A stretch of DNA of 15,106 nucleotides, taken from assembly GCA_002436115.1 (NCBI GenBank), contig DIXV01000023.1, positions 1,708 through 16,813 on the forward strand. The letters are read 5' to 3'. The DNA is from Streptococcus sp. UBA6071 (GTDB taxonomy: Bacteria; Bacillota; Bacilli; Lactobacillales; Streptococcaceae). Shown here piece by piece: positions 7,263-15,090 of the stretch (its first letter is position 1; the number at the start of each line of letters is the position of its first letter). The position numbers were made by a program, and so were the translations under genes. The notes under the pieces were generated by a model, which saw only the letters and a program-made list of their open reading frames with translations, had not been told where the DNA came from and ran no database searches.

Positions 7263-7316
7263 TTTCTGAAACGATTGAAAAGAAAAGGAAAATGACTGCC
7301 TTTAGGGGAATTTTTC

Positions 7317-7344
7317 TTGATTTTTAGGCATAAAATGGTATAAT
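7317..7344 (+). promoter_or_regulatory. Promoter of the riboswitch-P-type ATPase unit
   Basis: The -35 box TTGATT (7317-7322) is 16 bp from a perfect -10 TATAAT (7339-7344), which is preceded by TGG (extended -10). Transcription should start near 7351, at the 5' edge of the riboswitch. Confidence 0.8.
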
Positions 7345-7350
7345 ATTCTC

Positions 7351-7460
7351 TATACCAAGGGAGTAGCCGACGGCAATAGCCGTGACAGAGTCGTCAAGCC
7401 GAAACATTTCCGGCTCTGTCTTAAACAGCGAGACTTGTTTAAAATGAAGCAGGTCTTTTT
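7351..7460 (+). promoter_or_regulatory. yybP-ykoY manganese riboswitch with terminator expression platform
   Basis: The aptamer shows the family's hallmark GGGAGTAGC (7359-7367). A hairpin ACGGC/GCCGT (7370-7374 with 7379-7383) follows. A long arm pairs GACAGAG (7384-7390) with CTCTGTC (7414-7420) and holds the internal TCGTCAA and a CCG/CGG tip. A terminator follows: AGACTTG (7431-7437) with CAGGTCT (7450-7456, one wobble) and T5. CAAG at 7356-7359 can pair with CTTG at 7434-7437, the left arm of the terminator. Metal-bound aptamer closure should therefore break the terminator and switch the gene on. This agrees with the known ON behaviour of this class ahead of Mn2+-exporting ATPases in Lactobacillales. 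The pairing scheme is my inference. Confidence 0.85.
7431..7460 (+). terminator. Riboswitch-controlled terminator upstream of the P-type ATPase
   Basis: A 7-bp stem (AGACTTG with CAGGTCT) around a 12-nt loop, followed by TTTTT up to 7460. It ends about 30 bases before the TTG start codon. Its left arm overlaps the predicted 3' strand of aptamer helix P1, the usual logic of a transcriptional riboswitch. Confidence 0.75.
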
Positions 7461-7491
7461 CTATCAAGAAAAGACCAAAGGGGGAAATACT

Positions 7492-10176
7492 TTGTCCAAA
7501 GAACAAAAACGTGAGGCGTATTATACGCAGTCACTGGAGACCGTACTTGCTAGTTTAGAAACGACGAAGAAAGGCTTGTCCAGTGAACAAGCTAATCATC
7601 GGGTGTCTGAATATGGCAGAAATGAACTAGATGAAGGGGAAAAACGTACCCTCTTCCAAAAATTCCTTGATCAGTTTAAGGATTTGATGATTATTATCTT
7701 ACTAGTTGCTGCAGTTCTTTCTGTTGTCGTAGAAGGTATGCATGGCATGACAGATGCCCTTATCATCTTATTGGTTGTTGTGCTTAACGCAGCCTTCGGT
7801 GTTTATCAAGAGGGGCAAGCAGAAGCAGCCATTGATGCATTGAAATCAATGTCAAGTCCCTTGGCACGTGTCCGTCGTGATGGACATGTCAAGGAAGTGG
7901 ATTCTAAAGACTTGGTTCCTGGTGACGTGGTCATGCTTGAAGCAGGAGATGTCGTTCCAGCTGATATGCGTCTGCTTGAGGCTAACTCTCTTAAGATTGA
8001 AGAAGCTGCTCTTACGGGAGAGTCCGTTCCTGTTGATAAGGATTTATCAGTGAGTCTTGCAGAAGATGCAGGAATCGGAGATCGGGTAAACATGGCCTAT
8101 CAAAATTCAAATGTCACTTACGGCAGAGGGCTTGGAGTTATTACGAATACAGGTATGTATACTGAAGTTGGCCATATTGCAAGTATGTTGGCTAATGCTG
8201 ATGAAACAGACACGCCTTTGAAACAAAACCTGCACCAACTTTCTAAGTTTCTCACCTATGCGGTGCTAGCTATTGCTGTTGTCACCTTTGGTGTTTCAGT
8301 CTTTGTTCGTGGCGGGTCACCATTGGGTTCTCTCATGACGGCTGTTGCTCTAGCAGTTGCAGCGATTCCAGAAGGTCTACCCGCAGTTGTGACAATCATT
8401 TTGTCTATGGGAACTCAAGTGTTGGCTAAACGCCACTCAATTGTTCGTAAACTTCCGGCAGTAGAAACCCTAGGGTCAACCGAAATTATCGCTTCTGATA
8501 AAACGGGAACTCTTACCATGAACCAGATGACGGTTGAAAAGGTGTATACTAATGGTCAGATACTAGACGCTGTTTTTGATTTTGACCATTCAAATACAGC
8601 CCTTCGCATCATGAACTTTGCTAATGACACAAAGGTTGATCGTTCTGGTAAATTAATTGGAGATCCAACAGAAACCGCCTTGGTGCAGTTTGGACTTGAC
8701 CATGGCTTTGATGTACGGGAAATCCTTAAATCAGAACCACGTGTGGGTGAATTACCTTTTGATTCAGACCGTAAATTGATGTCTACAATTCATAAAATAG
8801 CAGATGACAAGTTTTTAGTTGCTGTTAAGGGTGCTCCAGATCAGTTGCTAAAACGTGTAACGCAAATTGAAGAAAATGGGCAGATTCGTCCCATCACTGA
8901 GGCTGATAAAGAAACAATTCTCGCTACCAACCGCAACCTCGCTAAGCAAGCCCTCCGTGTGCTTATGATGGCTTATAAGTATGAGTCTGTTATTCCTAAA
9001 CTTGAAACAGAACTTGTTGAAAATAACCTAGTCTTCTCTGGTTTGGTTGGTATGATTGACCCAGAACGTCCTGAGGCAGCAGAAGCTGTTCGAGTGGCTA
9101 AAGAGGCTGGCATTCGACCAATCATGATTACCGGAGATCATCAAGATACAGCAGAAGCGATTGCTAAGCGACTTGGGATTATTGATCCAGAGGATGTAGA
9201 AGATCATGTCTTTACAGGTGCTGAGCTGAACGAAATGACAGATGAGGAATTTCAAAAGGTCTTCAAACAATATTCTGTTTATGCCCGTGTATCACCAGAA
9301 CATAAAGTTCGTATTGTTAAAGCTTGGCAAAATGAAGGCAAGGTTGTTGCCATGACAGGTGATGGCGTAAACGATGCCCCTTCTCTAAAAACAGCTGATA
9401 TCGGTATTGGCATGGGGATTACAGGGACAGAAGTTTCTAAAGGTGCCTCTGATATGGTCCTTGCAGATGATAACTTTGCCACTATTATTGTCGCTGTTGA
9501 AGAAGGACGTAAGGTCTTCTCAAACATTCAAAAAACGATTCAATACTTACTTTCAGCTAATACAGCTGAGGTTCTCTGTATCTTCTTAGCTACTCTATTT
9601 GGTTGGGATGTGCTTGAGCCCGTTCATCTTCTGTGGATCAACTTAGTTACGGATACCCTACCAGCCATTGCTCTTGGTATGGAACCTGCCGAACCTGGTG
9701 CCATGACCCACAAACCACGTGGACGTAATTCAAGCTTCTTTTCAGGAGGAGTTCTTGGAGCAGTTATTTATCAGGGAATTCTCCAAGCAGCGCTGGTACT
9801 AGGAGTTTACGGCTATGCAATTGCTAACCCTGTTCATGCAGCTTATAATGAAATTCATGCTGATGCTTTGACTATGGCCTATGCCACGCTTGGGATGATT
9901 CAACTGGTTCATGCCTTTAACGTTAAGTCTGTTTATCAATCCATCTTTACAGTAGGGCCGTTTAAGAACAAGAGCTTTAACTTAGCTATTTTAGGCTCAC
10001 TAGTCCTCTTACTAGCTACCTTGACGGTGCCCTTCTTAGAGAAAATCTTCCATGTGTCCCACTTAGATTCTTCTCAATGGTTAGTTGTTCTGATTGGTAG
10101 TTTTGCCATGCTTGTCTTGGTTGAAATTATCAAGTTTATCCAACGTCTACTGGGATATAATAAAAAAGCAATCTAA
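7492..10176 (+). CDS. mgtA: P2-type cation-transporting ATPase, probable Mn2+/Ca2+ exporter
   Basis: Pumps divalent cations out of the cytoplasm at the cost of ATP. The 894-residue product has the full P2A plan. In order: an N-terminal cation-ATPase domain, TGES (175-178), the M4 ion-site motif PEGLP (293-297), the phosphorylation site DKTGTLT with Asp336, the nucleotide domain (VAVKGAPDQLL), TGDGVNDAP (622-630), M5 with Asn690 and Glu693, and M6 NLVTD with Asn717 and Asp721. These residues match both SERCA-type calcium sites, so Ca2+ or Mn2+ fits better than Mg2+. The manganese riboswitch upstream points to Mn2+ detoxification; streptococcal homologues are called MgtA, CaxP or YoaB. The start is TTG 7492, seven bases after AAAGGGGG; an earlier frame extension overlaps the riboswitch terminator and is not translated. 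Confidence 0.92.
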   Translation: MSKEQKREAYYTQSLETVLASLETTKKGLSSEQANHRVSEYGRNELDEGEKRTLFQKFLDQFKDLMIIILLVAAVLSVVVEGMHGMTDALIILLVVVLNAAFGVYQEGQAEAAIDALKSMSSPLARVRRDGHVKEVDSKDLVPGDVVMLEAGDVVPADMRLLEANSLKIEEAALTGESVPVDKDLSVSLAEDAGIGDRVNMAYQNSNVTYGRGLGVITNTGMYTEVGHIASMLANADETDTPLKQNLHQLSKFLTYAVLAIAVVTFGVSVFVRGGSPLGSLMTAVALAVAAIPEGLPAVVTIILSMGTQVLAKRHSIVRKLPAVETLGSTEIIASDKTGTLTMNQMTVEKVYTNGQILDAVFDFDHSNTALRIMNFANDTKVDRSGKLIGDPTETALVQFGLDHGFDVREILKSEPRVGELPFDSDRKLMSTIHKIADDKFLVAVKGAPDQLLKRVTQIEENGQIRPITEADKETILATNRNLAKQALRVLMMAYKYESVIPKLETELVENNLVFSGLVGMIDPERPEAAEAVRVAKEAGIRPIMITGDHQDTAEAIAKRLGIIDPEDVEDHVFTGAELNEMTDEEFQKVFKQYSVYARVSPEHKVRIVKAWQNEGKVVAMTGDGVNDAPSLKTADIGIGMGITGTEVSKGASDMVLADDNFATIIVAVEEGRKVFSNIQKTIQYLLSANTAEVLCIFLATLFGWDVLEPVHLLWINLVTDTLPAIALGMEPAEPGAMTHKPRGRNSSFFSGGVLGAVIYQGILQAALVLGVYGYAIANPVHAAYNEIHADALTMAYATLGMIQLVHAFNVKSVYQSIFTVGPFKNKSFNLAILGSLVLLLATLTVPFLEKIFHVSHLDSSQWLVVLIGSFAMLVLVEIIKFIQRLLGYNKKAI

Positions 10177-10209
10177 AACGAAAAATTCAGAGGAACACCT
10201 GATTCAAAT

Positions 10210-10247
10210 AAAAGACAAATGCGTCAATCGGACGCATTTGTCTTTTT
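10210..10247. terminator. Bidirectional terminator between the ATPase and phosphoesterase genes
   Basis: A 16-bp perfect stem pairs the A4-led arm at 10210-10225 with the T4-ended arm at 10231-10246, with a 5-nt loop. On the plus strand the T-run is five long. On the minus strand the stem is followed by TTTTATTT. It sits between two convergent genes and can serve both. Confidence 0.92.
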
Positions 10248-10265
10248 CTCATTTTTTAAAATAAT

Positions 10266-11138
10266 TTACTTAGCAGAGGGGTAAGTATCCAGAATGGTTA
10301 AGGCATTTCGGAATTCTGTTGCTAGGTGTTGTGTCTTATAACGACGGTAGGCATCTAGATTTTTAACAGCATGGTAACGTTTGCTGAGATTCCACGTACC
10401 TGTAGGATTGTACTCTGGGTTTTGATTGACAAAGTTAATGGTCAAATCCCATTCACGGATATAACCTAGAGGTCTGGAATGATAAGCAATCTGATCAATG
10501 ATTTTGGTGCCATAGGAACGGTGGGCGTGGCCAAAGACAACATCTGTCACACCATATCTGTAAAAGATCTCATGAAAGCGCTGGCTGCCAAGGAAAGCAT
10601 TAAAGGGCTGAAACTTTGGGTGGGTGAGGGTGAAGTGGTGGTGGGGCACGAAATGCATGGCAACAACAATGGGGCCAGAGAGTCTACTCAACTCCCTTTC
10701 TAGTCGTTGGCAGATGACTTGGGTCAAGTCTTTATCGTTCAAGGGGCGTTTGAGGCGACGATCAAACCAGAAAGTCTCTTTAAATAAGCTGTTTTCCCGT
10801 TCGGATTTGTCAGGATAAAAGGAGTAATCATACCACCCATGAAAAGCGAGGAGGGTCAGTTCTCCTAGTTGGTAGGTCTTAAAATCAAGGTGGTCGATAA
10901 CTTCCTCTGATAAGTCCAACATATCATGGTTTCCCAGATTATAGGTTAAGGTGAGTTTTTCTCCTATTTTGTCATAAAAAGGTAGGCCTGTCTCGTAAAA
11001 GTGATTGGCAGTATCTCCAGCAATATGCAGCCAATCAATGTTTTCAGACTCTAGAATGTCTAAGAGGGTTTGAATTTCAAAATCGGTAAATTGGTTACTG
11101 TCAATGTGAAGGTCACTCATCAGGGCTAGTTTTGTCAT
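10266..11138 (-). CDS. Calcineurin-like metallophosphoesterase
   Basis: A 290-residue cytosolic metal-dependent phosphoesterase; the substrate cannot be told from sequence. All five core motifs are present: SDLH (Asp9, His11), AGD (Asp42), GNHD (Asn70, His71), the MHFVPHHH block (His162) and VFGHAH (His204, His206), which together build a two-metal site. The segment around 105-135 is family-specific, and a basic C-terminal tail follows. The start is ATG 11138: an in-frame stop lies 27 bases upstream with no other start between. No Shine-Dalgarno is present, and a TATACT -10 box ends six bases before the ATG, so the mRNA is probably leaderless. It is convergent with the ATPase gene and shares its terminator. 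The upstream mscL terminator separates it from mscL. Confidence 0.88.
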   Translation of the reverse strand: MTKLALMSDLHIDSNQFTDFEIQTLLDILESENIDWLHIAGDTANHFYETGLPFYDKIGEKLTLTYNLGNHDMLDLSEEVIDHLDFKTYQLGELTLLAFHGWYDYSFYPDKSERENSLFKETFWFDRRLKRPLNDKDLTQVICQRLERELSRLSGPIVVAMHFVPHHHFTLTHPKFQPFNAFLGSQRFHEIFYRYGVTDVVFGHAHRSYGTKIIDQIAYHSRPLGYIREWDLTINFVNQNPEYNPTGTWNLSKRYHAVKNLDAYRRYKTQHLATEFRNALTILDTYPSAK

Positions 11139-11144
11139 GCTATC

Positions 11145-11174
11145 AGTATAGCAAAAAAAACCTTAAAAGGTAAA
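11145..11174 (-). promoter_or_regulatory. Promoter placing transcription start on the phosphoesterase ATG
   Basis: On the minus strand, TTTACC (plus-strand 11169-11174) and TATACT (11145-11150) are 18 bp apart, with TGC before the -10 (extended -10). The -10 hexamer ends six bases before the A of the start codon, which is exactly the usual distance to +1. Confidence 0.6.
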
Positions 11175-11213
11175 AAGAAAATCGTGTCTTCCGTCTACAA
11201 ATGCAGCTAATCG

Positions 11214-11255
11214 AAAAAGCACCTCAACTCTTAGTTTCCCTAAGAGTTGAGGTGC
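11214..11255 (-). terminator. Rho-independent terminator of mscL
   Basis: A 15-bp perfect stem (GCACCTCAACTCTTA at 11219-11233, TAAGAGTTGAGGTGC at 11241-11255) with a 7-nt loop. On the minus strand five T residues follow (A-run 11214-11218 on the plus strand). It lies about 40 bases beyond the mscL stop. Confidence 0.93.
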
Positions 11256-11294
11256 AAGTGTTCATAACACATTTATTAGAGAAGTAGACTAAGA

Positions 11295-11666
11295 TTAGCC
11301 TTTTTTCTCAAGAAGCGCTTTGATATCTGCCAAGAGTTCAATTTCAGTTGGACCAGCCTCTTCTTCGGCTTCTTCTTCAGTTTTCTTAGCAAGAGACTGA
11401 GCTTTCTCAATCGCTTTGACAACGAAGAAGAGTGACGTTCCAACGATGAGGAAGTTTACGACAGCATTGATGAAGTTACCAATCTTAATTGCTCCGAAAG
11501 TGATTTGAGAGAAATCAGGTTGACCAAAAATCATACCAATAATTGGGGTTAAGACATCAGCTACCAATGACGTGATGATTGCTCCAAAAGCAGCACCAAT
11601 GATTACGGCAACTGCCAAATCCACAATATTACCACGCATCAAAAATGCTTTAAGTTCCTTTAACAT
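11295..11666 (-). CDS. mscL: Large-conductance mechanosensitive channel
   Basis: A membrane channel that opens under bilayer tension to release solutes during osmotic down-shock. At 123 residues it has normal length. It starts with the amphipathic MLKELKAFLMRGN helix. The pore-lining first transmembrane helix contains VDLAVAVIIGAAFGAIITSL (residues 15-34). A periplasmic-side loop around GQPDFSQITFGAIKIGNFI follows, then the second transmembrane helix (about 66-90) and a glutamate-rich cytoplasmic helix ending LLADIKALLEKKG. The start is ATG 11666 with AGAAAGGA 11 bases upstream, slightly far. It is monocistronic, divergent from dnaG, and ends at a strong terminator. Confidence 0.97.
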   Translation of the reverse strand: MLKELKAFLMRGNIVDLAVAVIIGAAFGAIITSLVADVLTPIIGMIFGQPDFSQITFGAIKIGNFINAVVNFLIVGTSLFFVVKAIEKAQSLAKKTEEEAEEEAGPTEIELLADIKALLEKKG

Positions 11667-11701
11667 ATTTAGTTAAATCCTTTCTAAATTGTCCTGTTTT
11701 C

Positions 11702-11730
11702 ATTATAACTCAGTCTTAAGACGGATGCAA
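11702..11730 (-). promoter_or_regulatory. Sigma-A promoter of mscL
   Basis: On the minus strand, TTGCAT (plus-strand 11725-11730) is 17 bp from a perfect TATAAT (11702-11707). The spacer contains the 10-bp palindrome GTCTTAAGAC (11713-11722). Confidence 0.82.
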
Positions 11731-11750
11731 GGGTTTTGACTAAAATTTAG

Positions 11751-11779
11751 TTTACTTTTTCATAAAGAAGAGGTATAAT
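11751..11779 (+). promoter_or_regulatory. Sigma-A promoter of the dnaG-rpoD operon
   Basis: TTTACT (11751-11756) and TATAAT (11774-11779) are separated by 17 bp. Transcription should start near 11786, leaving a leader of about 44 nt. That leader ends in an unusually long ribosome binding site, AAGGGGGTGAT (11816-11826), whose match to the 16S anti-Shine-Dalgarno is broken only by one G-U pair. The promoter lies back to back with that of mscL. Confidence 0.8.
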
Positions 11780-11829
11780 GGGAATGATATTATGTGCTCA
11801 GAGTCTCTAGTTTTTAAGGGGGTGATAAG

Positions 11830-13608
11830 ATGATTGATAAGGACTTGATTACAGACATTAAAAACAGTGTCAATATTGTCGATATTATCGGTGAGGTTAT
11901 CAATTTAACCAAATCTGGTCGAAATTTCCTAGGCCTCTGTCCCTTTCATGGAGAGAAAACGCCCTCCTTTAATGTTGTTGAAGATAAGCAGTTTTATCAT
12001 TGTTTTGGCTGTGGCAAATCAGGCGATGTTTTTAAATTTATTGAAGAATATCAAGGTGTAAGCTTTATTGAGAGTGTGGCAACCATTGCTGAACGAACAG
12101 GCATTGCCCTCAATCAAGACGTGATGCAACCTAAAGCTAAGGTAGTCAGTCCTCATCAAAGCCTCTACGATGTCCATCAGGCGGCTGCAGATCTTTATCA
12201 CACCATATTGATGACCACTAAACTGGGGGAAAAAGCTAGAGCTTATCTCCACGACCGTGGGTTATCAGATGATATCATTAAGCACTTCCATTTAGGTTTG
12301 GCACCAAAGGAAGAAAACTACCTTTATCAGACCTTATCTCAGACATTTGATGAGCAAACCCTTCTTAACTCGGCGCTTTTCAATCCCAGTGAAAACCAGA
12401 TGGTTTATGATGCCTTTCAAAATCGCATCACCTTCCCTCTGACAGATGAATATGGACGGGTTATTGCTTTTTCAGGTCGTATTTGGACGGAAGAAGATGA
12501 AGGAGCTCAACTTGCTAAGTATAAAAATAGCAGGGCTAGCCTTATCTTCAATAAAAGCTATGAACTTTACCATCTTGATCAGGCCAAAGCTAGTATCAAG
12601 AAGCAGCACGAAGTCTATCTCATGGAAGGCTTTATGGATGTTATCGCTGCCTATCGTTCGGGGATTTCTAATGCTGTGGCTTCTATGGGGACAGCATTAA
12701 CGCCAGAACATGTGCAGCACTTATCGCAGTTTACGAAGAAGCTTGTTATTGTTTATGATGGGGATAAGGCAGGTCAAGCTGCATCAGCTAAAGCTTTGGA
12801 TAACCTGAAGGGGTTCTCTGTAGAATTGGTACGTCTGCCAGATCAGATGGATCCTGATGAATTTTTGCAAAAAAATTCTGAAGAAGACCTCAAGAAATTT
12901 CTAACAAGTCATCGAATAAGTCAAGTAGAGTTCTTGATACAGTATCTCAAACCTGAAAATATTGAAAATTTGCAAGCGCAAATTGCTTTTGTAGATGAGA
13001 TTGCAAAGATTATTGCTCAAACACCATCAATCACAGCTCAAGATACCTATGCCCATAAAGTGGCAGACATTTTGCCAGATTTCACCTATGAACAAGTGGA
13101 ATCGGCGATCAATCAAGTTAGGACTAATGGACGTAAGCAAAGTCCAGCACCTCCCCCCTTGATGCCGCCTCTAAACGATAGAGAGTTTTCTCGTGCCAAA
13201 CAACTACCAACTCTTCTTCGAGTGGAAAACCACCTGTTTAATCGAATGGTCAACCACCCTTTTGTCCTTAATGATTATCGCTTGCGAGAGGCCTTCTCCT
13301 TTCAAACACCAGAGTTGCAAATTCTTTTCCAGTTTTTGAAAAAGGAAGGCAGTATTGACCCCTATGATTTAGCTCAATTAGACGAAAGGGTTCAACAGGC
13401 ATGGTATCTGGCTATGGGAGAAGATCTGCCGGAAGAAATAGGGGTTAATGAACTGGCTGAAATTGAGCTTAGTAGAGAAAGAGAGATCCTTCGGCGAGAG
13501 AATCGCCGTATAAGTCAAAAAATACGCGAACAATCGCATACTGGTGATGAAGCGACAGTCTTAGCAGATGTTGAGCGGCTCATTGCCCAGAAAAGAAAAA
13601 TGGAGTAA
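11830..13608 (+). CDS. dnaG: DNA primase
   Basis: Makes the short RNA primers for Okazaki fragments and associates with the replicative helicase. The 592-residue product shows the three expected parts. The N-terminal CHC2 zinc finger has Cys37, His40, Cys58 and Cys61 (LCPFHGEKTPSF to FHCFGCG-type segment). The RNA polymerase core includes the TOPRIM module, with Glu266 in LMEGFMD and Asp310/Asp312 in VYDGDKAG as metal ligands. The C-terminal helicase-binding domain is helical and charged. The start ATG 11830 follows the strong AAGGGGGTGAT site. It is the first gene of the operon; the rpoD start codon follows its stop after three bases, the classic macromolecular-synthesis arrangement of Firmicutes. 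Confidence 0.97.
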   Translation: MIDKDLITDIKNSVNIVDIIGEVINLTKSGRNFLGLCPFHGEKTPSFNVVEDKQFYHCFGCGKSGDVFKFIEEYQGVSFIESVATIAERTGIALNQDVMQPKAKVVSPHQSLYDVHQAAADLYHTILMTTKLGEKARAYLHDRGLSDDIIKHFHLGLAPKEENYLYQTLSQTFDEQTLLNSALFNPSENQMVYDAFQNRITFPLTDEYGRVIAFSGRIWTEEDEGAQLAKYKNSRASLIFNKSYELYHLDQAKASIKKQHEVYLMEGFMDVIAAYRSGISNAVASMGTALTPEHVQHLSQFTKKLVIVYDGDKAGQAASAKALDNLKGFSVELVRLPDQMDPDEFLQKNSEEDLKKFLTSHRISQVEFLIQYLKPENIENLQAQIAFVDEIAKIIAQTPSITAQDTYAHKVADILPDFTYEQVESAINQVRTNGRKQSPAPPPLMPPLNDREFSRAKQLPTLLRVENHLFNRMVNHPFVLNDYRLREAFSFQTPELQILFQFLKKEGSIDPYDLAQLDERVQQAWYLAMGEDLPEEIGVNELAEIELSREREILRRENRRISQKIREQSHTGDEATVLADVERLIAQKRKME

Positions 13609-13611
13609 TGC

Positions 13612-14721
13612 ATGACAAACACTAAAAAAGAAGTGACAACCTTTGATATCCAAGTGGCAGAATACATTCGTAGTCGGAAAAAAGCTGGTACAGCAGTTGA
13701 CGATGATATCAATAAGAAACTGATTGTCCCTTTTACATTAAAGGCAGATGCTATTGATGATTTGCTCCAGCGGATTCAAGAGTCAGGCATTGCTATCGTT
13801 GACAAAGAGGGTAGCCCTTCGGCTCGTGTTATGCAAACTGAGGAAGAAGTCGAACTTACCGACGAAGAGTTGTTAGGAAGCAACTCTGCAAAAGTCAATG
13901 ACCCGGTTCGGATGTATCTTAAAGAGATTGGCGTGGTACAGCTACTGACCAATGAGGAAGAGCAAGAATTAGCAGTCTTGGTTGAGCAGGGAGATCCAGG
14001 AGCCAAGCAACGTTTAGCAGAAGCGAACCTGCGTTTGGTTGTCTCTATTGCAAAACGTTACGTTGGCCGAGGTATGCAGTTCCTAGATCTGATTCAGGAA
14101 GGAAACATAGGGCTGATGAAGGCCGTCGATAAATTTGACTACACCAAAGGCTTTAAATTTTCGACCTATGCGACTTGGTGGATTCGTCAAGCGATTACGC
14201 GTGCGATTGCAGATCAAGCACGGACCATTCGTATTCCCGTTCATATGGTGGAAACCATTAACAAGTTGGTTCGTGAGCAACGCAGTCTTTTGCAGGAACT
14301 AGGCCAAGACCCCACACCTGAGCAAATTGCTGATCGGATGGATATGACGCCTGATAAGGTTCGTGAGATTCTAAAGATTGCTCAAGAACCCGTATCCCTT
14401 GAGACCCCAATTGGCGAGGAAGACGACAGCCATCTTGGAGATTTTATTGAGGATGAAGTAATTGAGAGTCCAGAAGAATACACGACCCGTGTTGTCTTAA
14501 GAGAGCAATTAGATGAAGTGTTAGATACCCTAACAGATCGAGAAGAAAACGTTCTACGCCTACGCTTTGGTCTGGATGACGGAAAAATGCGAACCTTGGA
14601 AGATGTCGGTAAGGTCTTTAATGTGACCCGTGAGCGTATTCGTCAGATTGAAGCCAAGGCTTTACGCAAGCTTCGCCATCCGAGTCGTAGCAAACCTCTC
14701 CGTGATTTTATTGAAGATTAG
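13612..14721 (+). CDS. rpoD: RNA polymerase primary sigma factor (sigma-A/sigma-70)
   Basis: Directs RNA polymerase to housekeeping promoters such as those annotated in this window. At 369 residues it has the length I recall for streptococcal RpoD. A short acidic region 1.1 leads to region 1.2 ([17 protein letters not shown]) and region 2 with [19 protein letters not shown] and [20 protein letters not shown]. Region 2.4 ([15 protein letters not shown]) has the -10-reading residues near Trp189, Trp190 and Gln193. Region 3 follows, then the region 4.2 helix-turn-helix [20 protein letters not shown] (328-347), and the end is LRDFIED. The start is ATG 13612, with GGAG (13602-13605) inside the end of dnaG. 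Co-transcribed with dnaG upstream and the DUF59 gene downstream. Confidence 0.98.
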   Translation: MTNTKKEVTTFDIQVAEYIRSRKKAGTAVDDDINKKLIVPFTLKADAIDDLLQRIQESGIAIVDKEGSPSARVMQTEEEVELTDEELLGSNSAKVNDPVRMYLKEIGVVQLLTNEEEQELAVLVEQGDPGAKQRLAEANLRLVVSIAKRYVGRGMQFLDLIQEGNIGLMKAVDKFDYTKGFKFSTYATWWIRQAITRAIADQARTIRIPVHMVETINKLVREQRSLLQELGQDPTPEQIADRMDMTPDKVREILKIAQEPVSLETPIGEEDDSHLGDFIEDEVIESPEEYTTRVVLREQLDEVLDTLTDREENVLRLRFGLDDGKMRTLEDVGKVFNVTRERIRQIEAKALRKLRHPSRSKPLRDFIED

Positions 14722-14766
14722 ATGGTAACCACATGTTTTGGAAAAGTAAAGGAGAAAGGAATTCAG

Positions 14767-15090
14767 ATGACCTATACAGATGAAGCCATTGCGCACATTA
14801 AAGAGAAGATCTTTGAGGCCCTAGAACTGGTAATCGATCCTGAATTGGGAATTGACATCATTAATCTGGGCTTGATTTATGATATTCGTTTTGAAGAAGG
14901 CAAAGCAGACATTGACATGACCTTGACGACCATGGGCTGTCCTTTGGCAGATCTGTTGACAGATCAGGTTCACGATGTCCTAAAGGATGTTGAAGAAGTT
15001 ACAGAAGTAGAAGTGCATCTGGTCTGGTCGCCTGCTTGGACTGTTGAAAAAATGAGCCGTTATGCCAGAATTGCTTTAGGGATTCGTTGA
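14767..15090 (+). CDS. MIP18/DUF59 family metal-sulfur cluster assembly factor
   Basis: A 107-residue cytosolic protein of the MIP18 family (SufT/PaaD-like), members of which help mature iron-sulfur proteins. The signatures are VIDPELGIDIINLGLIYDI (22-39), the conserved Cys58 in TTMGCPLAD, and the C-terminal VHLVWSPAWTVEKMS (83-97). The start chosen is ATG 14767, six bases after AAAGGA. An in-frame ATG directly after the rpoD stop (14722) would add 15 unlike-family residues and has no binding site. No terminator separates it from rpoD, so it belongs to the dnaG-rpoD operon. Its stop overlaps a possible next start (TGATG). The specific client proteins here are unknown. Confidence 0.85.
   Translation: MTYTDEAIAHIKEKIFEALELVIDPELGIDIINLGLIYDIRFEEGKADIDMTLTTMGCPLADLLTDQVHDVLKDVEEVTEVEVHLVWSPAWTVEKMSRYARIALGIR

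Noticed and set aside
7271..7320. Possible terminator after the DUF1934 gene (AAGAAAA with TTTTCTT)
   Set aside because: The stem is only A-T pairs around a long loop, overlaps the next -35 box, and has no GC-rich core.
7435..7491. N-terminal extension of the P-type ATPase frame (MFKMKQVFFYQ...)
   Set aside because: This segment is the riboswitch terminator hairpin and T-run; the strong AAAGGGGG site positions the start at TTG 7492.
9279..9527. Minus-strand frames inside the P-type ATPase gene (also 7806-8093 and 9028-9270)
   Set aside because: They are antisense shadows of conserved P-type ATPase motifs, with no ribosome binding sites.
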